Source of the DNA: an uncultured Rhodospirillales bacterium
Lineage (GTDB): Bacteria; Pseudomonadota; Alphaproteobacteria; Acetobacterales; Acetobacteraceae
Direction of reading: 5' to 3'
Assembly (NCBI GenBank): GCA_903928045.1
Contig: CAIYPH010000370.1
Coordinates: 1-14,745, forward strand
DNA: 14,745 nt
Each line of letters begins with the position of its first letter. Position 1 is the first letter of the stretch. A model generated the notes under the pieces. It was given only the letters and a program-made list of their open reading frames with translations. It made no database searches and was not told the origin of the DNA. Both the position numbers and the translations under genes were made by a program. Of the stretch, positions 8,135 through 14,459 are shown one piece after another.

Positions 8135-8162
8135 AGCAGGGGCGCCTCCGGGCGCCCTTGCT
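8135..8162 (+). terminator. Strong hairpin with UNCG loop after capsid gene
   Basis: AGCAGGGGCGCC (8135-8146) pairs with GGCGCCCTTGCT (8151-8162) over 12 bp with one G-U pair, closing a TCCG tetraloop of the very stable UNCG class. It lies in the 88-bp gap between the capsid and DUF2190 genes. There is no T-run after it, so it is more likely an mRNA stability/processing hairpin or a partial attenuator that raises capsid expression than a full terminator; the operon continues beyond it. Confidence 0.55.
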
Positions 8163-8182
8163 GATTCCAGAGAGATTCCTCC

Positions 8183-8869
8183 ATGAAGAACTTCGTTCAA
8201 CCCGGCAACAGCATCAACGTCACCGCCCCCTACGCCGTCACCTCCGGCCAGGGTGTTCTGATCGGCGGCCTGTTCGGCGTCGCCGCTTTCGACGTCGCCA
8301 TCAGCGCCAGCGTCGAAATCCAGACCGAGGGCGTGTTCGACCTCACCAAGGAACCGGCGCTCGCCATCGCCCAGGGCGCCCGGGTGTTCTGGGACAACAC
8401 CAATCGGCGCGTCACCACCACCTCGAACGGCAACTTCCCGATCGGGGCGGCCACGGTTGCCGCGGCGACATCGGACACCACGGTGCGGACCTGGATCGAC
8501 GGCCAGGCGGCCCTCACGCCTGGCGCGGTGGCTGCCCGCGTGGTGTCGCTGGTCCCGACCGCGGCGGCCAGTACCGATCTTACCGTGACCGTCCCGGCCG
8601 GGCATCTGCTGCGCATCTCCGAGCGCACCACCGTCGCCTACACCGGCACCACCGTCACCGTGCAGGTCGGCACCACCGCCGGTGGCGTCGATGTCGTGGC
8701 CGCCACCGACATCAAGGCGATCGCCTCGCGGGCGCTGACCCTGGTTGATGCCAGCACCGCGGCCTTCACCCCCCTGCCGGCCGGCACGCTCTATGTCCGC
8801 ATCGCCCAGACCGGCCAGACCGCGGTCGGTGCCGGGCAGCTGATCTTCGAACTCCTGCCGACGGTCTGA
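8183..8869 (+). CDS. DUF2190 capsid decoration protein with C-terminal extension
   Basis: Residues 1-107 match the DUF2190 pattern: a start of the type MKNFVQPGNSINVTAPYAVT, then the GQGVLIGGLFGVA strand, EGVFDLTK at 49-56, and ARVFWDNTNRRVT around 66-78. Proteins of this family follow the capsid gene in many siphoviruses and act as decoration or head-stabilising proteins, the role of lambda gpD. About 120 further residues (112-228) form a second, strand-rich region (LTVTVPAGHLLRIS; TLYVRIAQTGQ), roughly doubling the usual length of about 110; this may be an added surface domain. The start is ATG 8183 with a weak purine-rich AGAGAG upstream. It is separated from the capsid gene by the hairpin at 8135-8162. 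Confidence 0.88.
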   Translation: MKNFVQPGNSINVTAPYAVTSGQGVLIGGLFGVAAFDVAISASVEIQTEGVFDLTKEPALAIAQGARVFWDNTNRRVTTTSNGNFPIGAATVAAATSDTTVRTWIDGQAALTPGAVAARVVSLVPTAAASTDLTVTVPAGHLLRISERTTVAYTGTTVTVQVGTTAGGVDVVAATDIKAIASRALTLVDASTAAFTPLPAGTLYVRIAQTGQTAVGAGQLIFELLPTV

Positions 8870-8874
8870 CGGCA

Positions 8875-9435
8875 ATGGACCCGTTCATCACCGCCATCGA
8901 TGGCGTCATCGGCCGGGAAGGGCGCTACAGCAATGACCAGGCCGATCGCGGCGGCGAGACCATGTGGGGCATCACATCCTCCACGGCCCGAGCCGCGGGC
9001 TACGCCGGGCCGATGGCGGAGATGCCGCGGGACACCGCGGTGACCATCTACCGGCAGCGCTACTGGACGGGGCCGGCGCTTGATCGGCTGGCTGCCATCG
9101 ACCAGCCGCTGGCGGTCCGTCTGCTCGACATTGGGGTCAACATGGGTCCGCCGGTCGGGATTGGCTTCCTGCAACGGGCGTTGAACGCGCTCAACCGCGG
9201 GGGCGTTGACTATCCCGACATTGCCGCCGACGGCGTGCTCGGCTCCGCCACCTTGGGCGCGGTGCAGGCCTTGCTCGCGCGGCGCGGTGACGACGGCCGC
9301 CGCGTGTTGCTCGGCATGATCACCGCCCAGCAGTCGGTCCACTACCTCGAAATCGCCGAGCACAATCCCTCCCAGGAGGCGTTCGAGTTCGGCTGGCAGA
9401 TCAATCGAACCCTCGGTGCCGGCCTCCCTTCCTGA
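8875..9435 (+). CDS. Endolysin, glycoside hydrolase family 108
   Basis: The 186-residue protein carries the GH108 signature: catalytic Glu15 in GREGRYSND, followed by ADRGGETMWGIT at 23-34 (family form E-G-G-Y-x-N-x-x-x-D-x-G-G-x-T). The C-terminal part, about residues 95-180, including VDYPDIAADGVLGSAT, matches the peptidoglycan-binding domain (PG_binding_3) that normally accompanies it. It cleaves the glycan backbone of peptidoglycan to release virions. No signal peptide is present, so export depends on the holin encoded next. The start is ATG 8875, six nt after the preceding stop, with only a weak ribosome binding site. GREGRY replaces the more usual E-G-G-Y; the Glu itself is kept. The lysis pair is unusually placed between head and connector genes. 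Confidence 0.93.
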   Translation: MDPFITAIDGVIGREGRYSNDQADRGGETMWGITSSTARAAGYAGPMAEMPRDTAVTIYRQRYWTGPALDRLAAIDQPLAVRLLDIGVNMGPPVGIGFLQRALNALNRGGVDYPDIAADGVLGSATLGAVQALLARRGDDGRRVLLGMITAQQSVHYLEIAEHNPSQEAFEFGWQINRTLGAGLPS

Positions 9436-9450
9436 TCACAGGAGTTCCCC

Positions 9451-9843
9451 ATGCTCGCAACCCTGTTGCCGGCGCTCGTCCCGATCCTGGGCGACGCAAT
9501 CCGTCGGCTGTTCCCCGACCCTGCCGAAGCCGCCAAGGCGCAGGCGGAACTGAACAACGCCCTGCTGGCGAACGCCGCTAAGATCGAGGAAGCGGCGGCC
9601 AGCATCATCAGCGACGAGGCCAAGTCAGAACATTGGCTGGCGTCGTCCTGGCGTCCGCTGGTGATGCTGACCTTCACCGCCCTGATCGTCGCCCGTTGGC
9701 TCGGCTATTCGGCACCCGGTATCTCCGAGGCCGAGGTGCTGAAGCTGTGGGATATCGTCCAGCTGGGCCTCGGCGGCTATGTCATCGGCCGCAGCGCCGA
9801 GAAGATCGTCCCCCAACTGGCGCAGATCGTGGCCAAGCGATGA
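9451..9843 (+). CDS. Holin, GTA 3TM family
   Basis: The 130-residue protein has a hydrophobic N-terminus (1-14), a charged helical stretch (25-62, rich in Ala and Glu), one clear transmembrane segment (about 68-86, PLVMLTFTALIVARWLGY) and a weaker hydrophobic stretch at 100-114 ending in GGYVIGRSAEKI. The motif SSWRPLVM before the membrane segment and GGYVIGRSAEK after it are typical of the holin family named for gene transfer agents (GTA_holin_3TM). It would permeabilise the inner membrane to release the adjacent endolysin. AGGAG at 9440-9444 precedes ATG 9451. Its stop overlaps the next start (ATGA, 9840-9843). No spanin gene is visible nearby. Confidence 0.9.
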   Translation: MLATLLPALVPILGDAIRRLFPDPAEAAKAQAELNNALLANAAKIEEAAASIISDEAKSEHWLASSWRPLVMLTFTALIVARWLGYSAPGISEAEVLKLWDIVQLGLGGYVIGRSAEKIVPQLAQIVAKR

Positions 9844-10154
9844 GCGCGTTTGCCGCCATGCTGGAGGCGCTGCACGCCGATCCCAACATCGGCGTCGATG
9901 CCGTCTATACGCGGGCGTCGGCGGCCGGCATCGCCGTGCGGGCGAGCCTGTCGCATCCATCGGATCAGTTGCCGGGCCTCGGGGCGGTGGGCGTGCGGGC
10001 CGGCTCGCTCACGGCCGACGTGTTGGCGTCACAGTTGGGTGGCCTGGTTCCGAAGCGGGGTGACACGCTGACGATCGGGGCCACGACCTACCGGGTCGAA
10101 GATGTCGAGCGCGACCCGCTCGGCCTCACCTTCCGCCTGACGGTGGCGCCGTGA
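9840..10154 (+). CDS. Head-tail connector, lambda gpFII-like
   Basis: The 104-residue product begins at the ATG overlapping the holin stop. The segment PKRGDTLTIGATTYRVEDVE (about 76-95) closely parallels lambda gpFII, which has RRGDTLTIGEENFWVDRV; the N-terminal part (FAAMLEALHADPNIGVDAVY) also fits. gpFII forms the interface that accepts the finished tail. A longer in-frame extension upstream exists, but it lies wholly inside the holin gene and is rejected. The gene ends in a GTGA overlap with the next. Confidence 0.85.
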   Translation: MSAFAAMLEALHADPNIGVDAVYTRASAAGIAVRASLSHPSDQLPGLGAVGVRAGSLTADVLASQLGGLVPKRGDTLTIGATTYRVEDVERDPLGLTFRLTVAP

Positions 10155-10600
10155 CCAGCCCGGTCACCGAGGCGGCGCTCGCCGCGATCACTGCACGGCT
10201 GGTCGCAGCGTTGCCGTCCGTCGCGGTCGAACGCGCCCGCCGGGCCCCCGTCGATATCGAGAGCGAGGCACTGCCGCGCCTGGTGCTGCACGTCGACAGC
10301 CTCGAAGCAGACGCCAGCGCCGAGCCGGGCGCCACTCATTATCGCATCGGCCTCACAGTCGTCGGCACCGCGATCGGCACCGGCGATCTCGATGCCCAGC
10401 AAGCGGTGCTGACGTTGCACGCATCGGTCGTCGCCGCGCTCGCCGGCTGGACCCCCAGCACCACCGGTCTCGGCGACGTCGCCGAACTCGGCGCCGACTT
10501 CCTGCTCCACGACGTTGATCAGTCCGCCACGCCCGCCGGCGAGTTCGCCGCCCGGTTCGAATTGCTGGCCGTCACCACCACCGGTTCCCCGTACCTCTGA
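10151..10600 (+). CDS. Tail terminator, lambda gpU-like
   Basis: The 149-residue product starts at a GTG overlapping the previous stop (GTGA). The N-terminal helix (MTSPVTEAALAAITARLVAAL), a central strand pair (LPRLVLHVDSLEADA) and a C-terminal strand ending FAARFELLAVTT give the helix-sheet layout of gpU/minor tail protein U. These form a hexameric ring that stops tail-tube growth and joins the tail to the head. Size and its position between gpFII and the tube protein match lambda order (Z, U, V). Sequence similarity in this family is weak, so position carries much of the assignment. Confidence 0.8.
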   Translation: MTSPVTEAALAAITARLVAALPSVAVERARRAPVDIESEALPRLVLHVDSLEADASAEPGATHYRIGLTVVGTAIGTGDLDAQQAVLTLHASVVAALAGWTPSTTGLGDVAELGADFLLHDVDQSATPAGEFAARFELLAVTTTGSPYL

Positions 10601-10612
10601 TCGGAGATCGCT

Positions 10613-11779
10613 ATGACCCTGTCCCTCGTTCGCATGCGGTTCTCGGCCGCGGCGGCCAAGATCGAAACCACGCCCGGCACCGACTCCATTGCCGGCACTC
10701 CTGCCAGCACCGACTGGATCGCCGGCGACTTCCAAGTCGATTTCAACCCGCAGGTGATCGACAACCCGGAACTCACCGGCACGCTGGACAAGGCGCCCTC
10801 CATCGTCGGCGGGCTGCGGCCACAGATCAAAATGCGCGTGCCGTTGCGCGGCGTCGGCACCGCCGGCACGGCGCCCGACTTCGGCAAGCTGCTGCGCTGC
10901 TGCACCATGGTCGAGACCACCACCGCGGCGGCCGTCGGCGCGCCAACAGCGGCCACAGCCGGCACCACCAGCACGATCACACTCGGCGTCCCGTTTGGCA
11001 CCACCGCCCAGCAGTATCGCGGCATGCCGCTGCTGCTCTCCGGCGATCGCGCCGTCACCACCGGCGTGGCCGACTATACCGCTGGCAAGGTCGCGACTGT
11101 CGGCGAGACCATGGCCTCCGCCATGACCGTTTCCACGCTGGCCCAGGTCCCGATCAACGTGCTCTATGGCCCGACCTCGGACGAGAGCCAGTACAAGACG
11201 TGCACCATCTATTTCTATGCCGACGGCCTGCAATGGACCTTCACCGGGTGCCAGGGCAGCTGGTCGCTTGAACTGACTTCGGGCGGCATCGGCTACCTGA
11301 ACTTCGAGATGCAGGGCCAGATGGGCACCCACGCGACGGCGGCGATGCCGTCCGGCTGGAACACCGGGATCCGTCAGACACCGCCGCGCTGGGTGGCAGG
11401 GCGTGCCCAGTTGAATGGGGCGCTGGCCCGCTGCCGCCGGTTGATGCTGGAGGCCGGCATCCAGACCGTGCTGCCGGACAACCCCGAGGCGGCGCAGGGT
11501 TATGACCCGGCGGTGCCGATCATCCGCGACAGCAAGGGCACCATCGACCCGCTGATGGACACCACCAGCCAGGTCGCCCTCTACAACGCCTTCCTCGCCG
11601 GCTCCGCCATGAAGCTGATGGCCATCGTCGGCGCGGTCGCCGGCAATCGGTTCCTGGTGGTGGCGCCGGCGGCCAAGGCCATCGGCTTCCGGCCGAGCGA
11701 CCGCGACAACCTCGGGCAGAACGAGATCACGTTCCAACTCGACGGCGCCGACAGCGACCTGTTCCTCGCTTCGTTCTGA
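10613..11779 (+). CDS. Phage tail tube protein
   Basis: The 388-residue protein starts at ATG 10613 with GGAG at 10603-10606. It opens with RMRFSAAAAKIETTPGTDS, a beginning shared by large tail tube proteins, followed by strands and a Thr/Ala-rich stretch (about 100-125). It has a well-formed core (QYKTCTIYFYADGLQWTFTG at about 197-216, then GSWSLELTSGGIGYLNFEMQ at about 219-238), typical of the beta-barrel tube subunit, and a C-terminal region ending in NEITFQLDGADSDLFLASF. It polymerises around the tape measure to form the non-contractile tail. It is longer than lambda gpV (246 aa), which is common in alphaproteobacterial prophages. A 51-bp spacer separates it from the next gene. Confidence 0.88.
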   Translation: MTLSLVRMRFSAAAAKIETTPGTDSIAGTPASTDWIAGDFQVDFNPQVIDNPELTGTLDKAPSIVGGLRPQIKMRVPLRGVGTAGTAPDFGKLLRCCTMVETTTAAAVGAPTAATAGTTSTITLGVPFGTTAQQYRGMPLLLSGDRAVTTGVADYTAGKVATVGETMASAMTVSTLAQVPINVLYGPTSDESQYKTCTIYFYADGLQWTFTGCQGSWSLELTSGGIGYLNFEMQGQMGTHATAAMPSGWNTGIRQTPPRWVAGRAQLNGALARCRRLMLEAGIQTVLPDNPEAAQGYDPAVPIIRDSKGTIDPLMDTTSQVALYNAFLAGSAMKLMAIVGAVAGNRFLVVAPAAKAIGFRPSDRDNLGQNEITFQLDGADSDLFLASF

Positions 11780-11830
11780 TCTGACGCACAGCGCAGCCGC
11801 GACGTCCCCTTCATCCCCTGGAGACCCACC

Positions 11831-12421
11831 ATGACCGACCCTGTGTTCTCGCGCCGCGAAGCCGTGACCTTCATCCCGGACGGCTCGCCGCGATCCTACA
11901 CCATTGCCCCACTCACCTTCCGCGAACGCCAGGCCTTCCGCGCCGAGCTTGCCCGCGAGGGCGGGCTCTACCCGCCGCGGATGCAACTCATCGCCGCCCT
12001 GCGCAGCGCGGTGCAGGAGATCGCTCCCGACAATGCGCCGGCTCTACTCGCCGATATCGACGCAGCCGAAGCAACGCCAGACGATGCTGGTGCCCAGACC
12101 CGCCTCGCCTCAATCGAGGCGATCGCCGCCGAGGTCCCGATCTATGCCGCACTGCTGGCGGCGCGCGAGCGCTATCTCGGCACACTGCCCTGGGTCGCCG
12201 CCCGCCATGCCCTGCGCGGCTGGGACGGCCCCAGCCTACCGCCGTTCCGCCGCGAGCGCGCCAGCGTCCCGGCCGACCTGCTCGATGCCCTGCCAGACGC
12301 GGAGATCGATGCGATCGGCTGGAAAGCCAGCGCGCTGATGCAGCCGAACGCGAGTGCGGAGGGAAACTCCGCGGCGCCCTCGCCGTCGCCCGAGACCCCG
12401 CCGCCTACGACGGAGGGCTGA
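11831..12421 (+). CDS. Tail assembly chaperone, lambda gpG-like (unshifted product)
   Basis: The 196-residue product starts at ATG 11831 with GGAG upstream. It has the N-terminal pattern FIPDGSPRSYTIAPLTFRER followed by long helices (AELAREG..., ALRSAVQEIA, AEVPIYAALLAARERYL), consistent with the small soluble chaperones that coat the tape measure protein before tube assembly. It sits directly after the tube gene, as lambda G follows V. The last ~20 residues (NASAEGNSAAPSPSPETPPP) are low complexity and are encoded across the slippery heptamer, so most of the ordered part is shared with the frameshift product. No catalytic motif is expected or seen. Confidence 0.85.
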   Translation: MTDPVFSRREAVTFIPDGSPRSYTIAPLTFRERQAFRAELAREGGLYPPRMQLIAALRSAVQEIAPDNAPALLADIDAAEATPDDAGAQTRLASIEAIAAEVPIYAALLAARERYLGTLPWVAARHALRGWDGPSLPPFRRERASVPADLLDALPDAEIDAIGWKASALMQPNASAEGNSAAPSPSPETPPPTTEG

Positions 12422-12669
12422 CGCCCGACGATGGCGGCGAATGGCTGGTCGCGGGCGAGCCTGTTGCCAGCAATCCGCGATTGACCGTTTCGTCCCCCTG
12501 GCACGACTTCATTCGCCTCTGGGCCGCGTGCCGCGCCGGTATGGGTGGGATGGCCCACTGGCCTGATCCGGGCGGCGTTGGCGACCAGGCGGCCTGGATT
12601 GTTGATGCCTTCGCCATTCTGGCGGCGATCGATACGCGGATCGACGAGTTGGCCCGACACAAGCCTTGA
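11831..12669 (+). CDS. Tail assembly chaperone frameshift fusion, lambda gpGT-like
   Basis: If ribosomes slip -1 at 12361-12367, translation continues in the -1 frame to the TGA at 12667-12669, giving 179 residues of the G-like protein plus 100 more. The extension is open without stops and looks like real protein: LRGALAVARDPAAYDGGLTP, then GEWLVAGEPVASNPRLT, then SPWHDFIRLWAACRAGMGGM and a C-terminal helix ending DELARHKP. Third positions in it are mostly G or C. The downstream ORF has no ATG or GTG before its conserved part; the first alternative start is a TTG at 12481 with no Shine-Dalgarno, which would lose 38 residues. In lambda the T extension links G to the tube subunit during tail assembly. 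Frameshift efficiency cannot be judged. Confidence 0.8.
12361..12367 (+). other. Programmed -1 ribosomal frameshift site G_GGA_AAC
   Basis: The bases GGGAAAC lie in the zero frame as G|GGA|AAC, the X_XXY_YYZ form for tandem -1 slippage, decoding Gly178-Asn179. Lambda G-T uses GGGAAAG. The site is 52 nt before the G-like stop, inside the window where both frames are open. A purine run GGAGGG (12358-12363) overlaps its 5' side; GC-rich sequence follows, but no clean pseudoknot or strong hairpin was found by eye. Confidence 0.8.
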
Positions 12670-12707
12670 TAGGGCACGACATATTGGACATGTAGAAAGG
12701 CTTTGTG
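12658..12707. repeat. Imperfect inverted repeat at prophage/Fic junction
   Basis: CACAAGCCTT (12658-12667) and AAGGCTTTGTG (12697-12707) are complementary over 10 bp with one bulged base, enclosing 29 nt. AGGCTTT recurs at 12748-12754 near the Fic ribosome binding site. The left arm covers the stop of the tail chaperone fusion. It may be a junction scar, an operator or a weak mRNA hairpin; no T-run follows. Confidence 0.4.
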
Positions 12708-12756
12708 CAAAAAAGCTAGATAAGAATCCCAACCTGGGACCTTATGGAGGCTTTCT
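12670..12756 (+). promoter_or_regulatory. AT-richer leader of the Fic gene
   Basis: This 87-bp spacer is distinctly richer in A and T than the rest of the window and includes the run CAAAAAAG at 12708-12715. It ends in TGGAGG (12745-12750), a ribosome binding site 6 nt before ATG 12757. An independent promoter is expected because gene content changes here. TTGGAC (12684-12689) and TAGATA (12717-12722) resemble promoter boxes, but their 27-nt separation is too long for one sigma-70 promoter, so I do not assign one. Confidence 0.4.
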
Positions 12757-13968
12757 ATGCGGCGCGCAGATCTCTGCCCGGAAATCATCCGGTCGCTCAA
12801 GCGGCTGCCACCGCCGTACGACAGCCACTACGGCGTCGTGCCACCCGCTCCGCCGAGCCTATCGCCATCAATCCTCCCGATCGTGTCCCGTCACCAGGCG
12901 GCAATGGGCGCACTGGTGCGGCTGGAAACACTGGCCAACGAATTGAGCGACCCATGGCTGGTCAGCCGCGTGCTGGCCCGCCGCGAGGCCGTCAGCAGTT
13001 CCGTCATCGAGGGAACCAATAGTACACTCGACGAGCTCCTCACCGTCGAGGAGACCGGTGGTGATGGTGATGATGGGGCGGAACCCGACCGACATCAGGC
13101 GGCACTCCAAGTGCGAAACTATGCACTCAGCCTCGATGTCCTCGTACCCAAGGCTCGTGCCGAAGGGCCCGGCGTATTCAACGCCAGCTTGATTAAGACT
13201 CTCCACCGCTCGGTCATGCAGGACGACCCGGATTACGCCGGCACCCCAGGGGAACTCCGCCAAAAAGTCGTCTGGATCGGCAGCCGGGGCGATATCGCCT
13301 ACTCGACCTACACCCCCCCGCCGCCTGAAGACGTCGAGCGATGCCTAGCCGAGAGTCTCGCCTATCTGCGAGGCGAGGGCGACGAGACGCTCCCGCCGAG
13401 CCTGGTGACACGCATGGCCGTCTCGCATGCGCACTTCGAGGGTGTGCATCCCTTCGTGGATGGAAATGGCCGCGTCGGACGGCTGCTCCTTCCCCTCGTG
13501 ATGGCCGCGGAGAGACAGGTTCCACTTTACCTTTCTCCGTATATCGAGGCGCGCCGCACAGACTACTACGACGCCCTAAAAGCTGCGCAACAGAAGCTTG
13601 AATGGCGCGGCATCATTGGCTTCATCGCCGATGCGATCGTCGGCACGGTCGAAGAATTGCTGGCCACTCGTAAGGCTCTCGAGAACCTCCGGGCCATCTG
13701 GCTTTCCCGGCGCCCATTCCGCCGCAACTCGTCGTCGCGACGCGCTCTCGAAATTCTCCCGCACTACCCGGTCATCACGGTGAACAGGCTCGCCGCCCTC
13801 CTTGGGGTCAGTTGGCCGCAGGCTGCCCAGACGGTTAACCAACTCGTTCAGGCCGGCATCCTGGCGGAGAGGACAGGCTATCGTCGCAACCGATTGTTTG
13901 CGGCGCGCGAAGCGCTCGCCCTTATCAACCGCCCCTTTGGTGAACAGCCTGTTCTTCCGCACCAATAG
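12757..13968 (+). CDS. Fic family protein (probable AMP-transferase)
   Basis: The 403-residue protein contains the catalytic Fic motif HPFVDGNGRVGR (231-242), matching HPFx[D/E]GNGRxxR in full, so it should be active in transferring AMP from ATP to hydroxyl side chains of target proteins. An N-terminal inhibitory helix motif, S81-x3-E85-G86 in SSVIEG, marks it as a class II, self-inhibited Fic in which Glu85 would block ATP binding. A flap segment with YSTYTPPPPEDVE lies at ~182-194. Residues ~326-385 (LAALLGVSWPQAAQTVNQLV) form a winged-helix DNA-binding domain, common in this Fic_N/Fic/wHTH architecture. Start ATG 12757 with TGGAGG. It replaces the expected tape measure gene, and its codon use is less biased to GC than the phage genes. 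Targets are unknown. Confidence 0.95.
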   Translation: MRRADLCPEIIRSLKRLPPPYDSHYGVVPPAPPSLSPSILPIVSRHQAAMGALVRLETLANELSDPWLVSRVLARREAVSSSVIEGTNSTLDELLTVEETGGDGDDGAEPDRHQAALQVRNYALSLDVLVPKARAEGPGVFNASLIKTLHRSVMQDDPDYAGTPGELRQKVVWIGSRGDIAYSTYTPPPPEDVERCLAESLAYLRGEGDETLPPSLVTRMAVSHAHFEGVHPFVDGNGRVGRLLLPLVMAAERQVPLYLSPYIEARRTDYYDALKAAQQKLEWRGIIGFIADAIVGTVEELLATRKALENLRAIWLSRRPFRRNSSSRRALEILPHYPVITVNRLAALLGVSWPQAAQTVNQLVQAGILAERTGYRRNRLFAAREALALINRPFGEQPVLPHQ

Positions 13969-14003
13969 CCGCGCACGCGATCCGTCAGCAAAAACAGGGA
14001 CGA

Positions 14004-14450
14004 TCAAGTGCTCCGCAGCAGGACGCTCATCGCTCGCATCACCGCTTCCGTTTCGCGGTCCAGGATACGCAGCAATGAACGCGTGGCTCCCCTGACACAG
14101 GCCCCCTCTCGTTCCCAGGCTATGATGGTTCCGAGGGGAAGCCTGAGCATCGCCGCAAGCTCCTGCTGCGTCATGCCAAGGCGATTACGAATGGCGACGG
14201 GCTCGATAATCCAGCCGTCGGACGGTTGTTCGCGGCGTGCCACGATCCACGCCGCGACCTCACCTGGCACCGGTTCTCCAACCTTCCAATGCTCCGCCTC
14301 GTAAGCGCTGATGAGGGCCGATAATTCTTCGAACCGTCCAGCCTCCGCCGAGCCAAGCTCCGGCTCGACATCGAAGTAGACCTCGATCTCGCGGAACGCC
14401 GCGTCGTAGTCAGCCTCGGTCATGGCTACCGACTTTGTCATCTGCTTCAC
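14004..14450 (-). CDS. Xre/HigA-like antitoxin with hybrid architecture
   Basis: The longest form begins at GTG 14450 (148 aa); ATG 14441 and ATG 14423 (139 aa) are alternatives. The 14423 start fits best because MTEADYDAAFREIEVYFDVE matches the usual beginning of HigA-type antitoxins (T-E-A-D-Y-x-A-A-L-x-E-I-E). Numbered from that Met, residues 1-45 are HigA-like N-terminal helices, and 76-120 are a helix-turn-helix (IRNRLGMTQQELAAMLRLPL, then GTIIAWEREGACVRGATRSL) of the NadS/YiaG type. The combination differs from ordinary HigA, whose own helix-turn-helix is of another subfamily. It follows the BrnA-like gene on the same strand with ~9 nt between stop and GTG, so the two probably form an operon. 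No toxin partner is visible; it converges with fic across 35 bp. Confidence 0.85.
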   Translation of the reverse strand: MKQMTKSVAMTEADYDAAFREIEVYFDVEPELGSAEAGRFEELSALISAYEAEHWKVGEPVPGEVAAWIVARREQPSDGWIIEPVAIRNRLGMTQQELAAMLRLPLGTIIAWEREGACVRGATRSLLRILDRETEAVMRAMSVLLRST

Positions 14451-14459
14451 TTTGTTCAG

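Noticed and set aside
9633..9839. Upstream in-frame extension of the gpFII-like gene
   Set aside because: It lies entirely within the holin gene, is Arg-rich and unlike the family; the ATGA overlap start at 9840 gives the expected length.
10088..11986. 632-codon open frame on the minus strand
   Set aside because: It lies opposite well-supported connector, terminator and tail tube genes; its sequence is Gly/Arg/His-rich without recognisable domains, as expected for antisense of GC-rich coding DNA.
12354..12566. Third-frame ORF of Arg/Pro-rich sequence over the chaperone junction
   Set aside because: Composition is that of an out-of-frame reading of GC-rich DNA and it conflicts with the better-supported -1 frame.
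12481..12669. Independent small gene starting at TTG 12481
   Set aside because: No Shine-Dalgarno precedes the TTG, and protein-like sequence in the same frame continues upstream to the slippery site, so a frameshift extension explains it better.
355..12669. Gene transfer agent cluster rather than a prophage
   Set aside because: Although the holin is of the GTA 3TM family, the order and families (gpA terminase, gpW, gpB portal, gpFII, gpU, G/GT) follow lambda, not the Rhodobacter GTA cluster.
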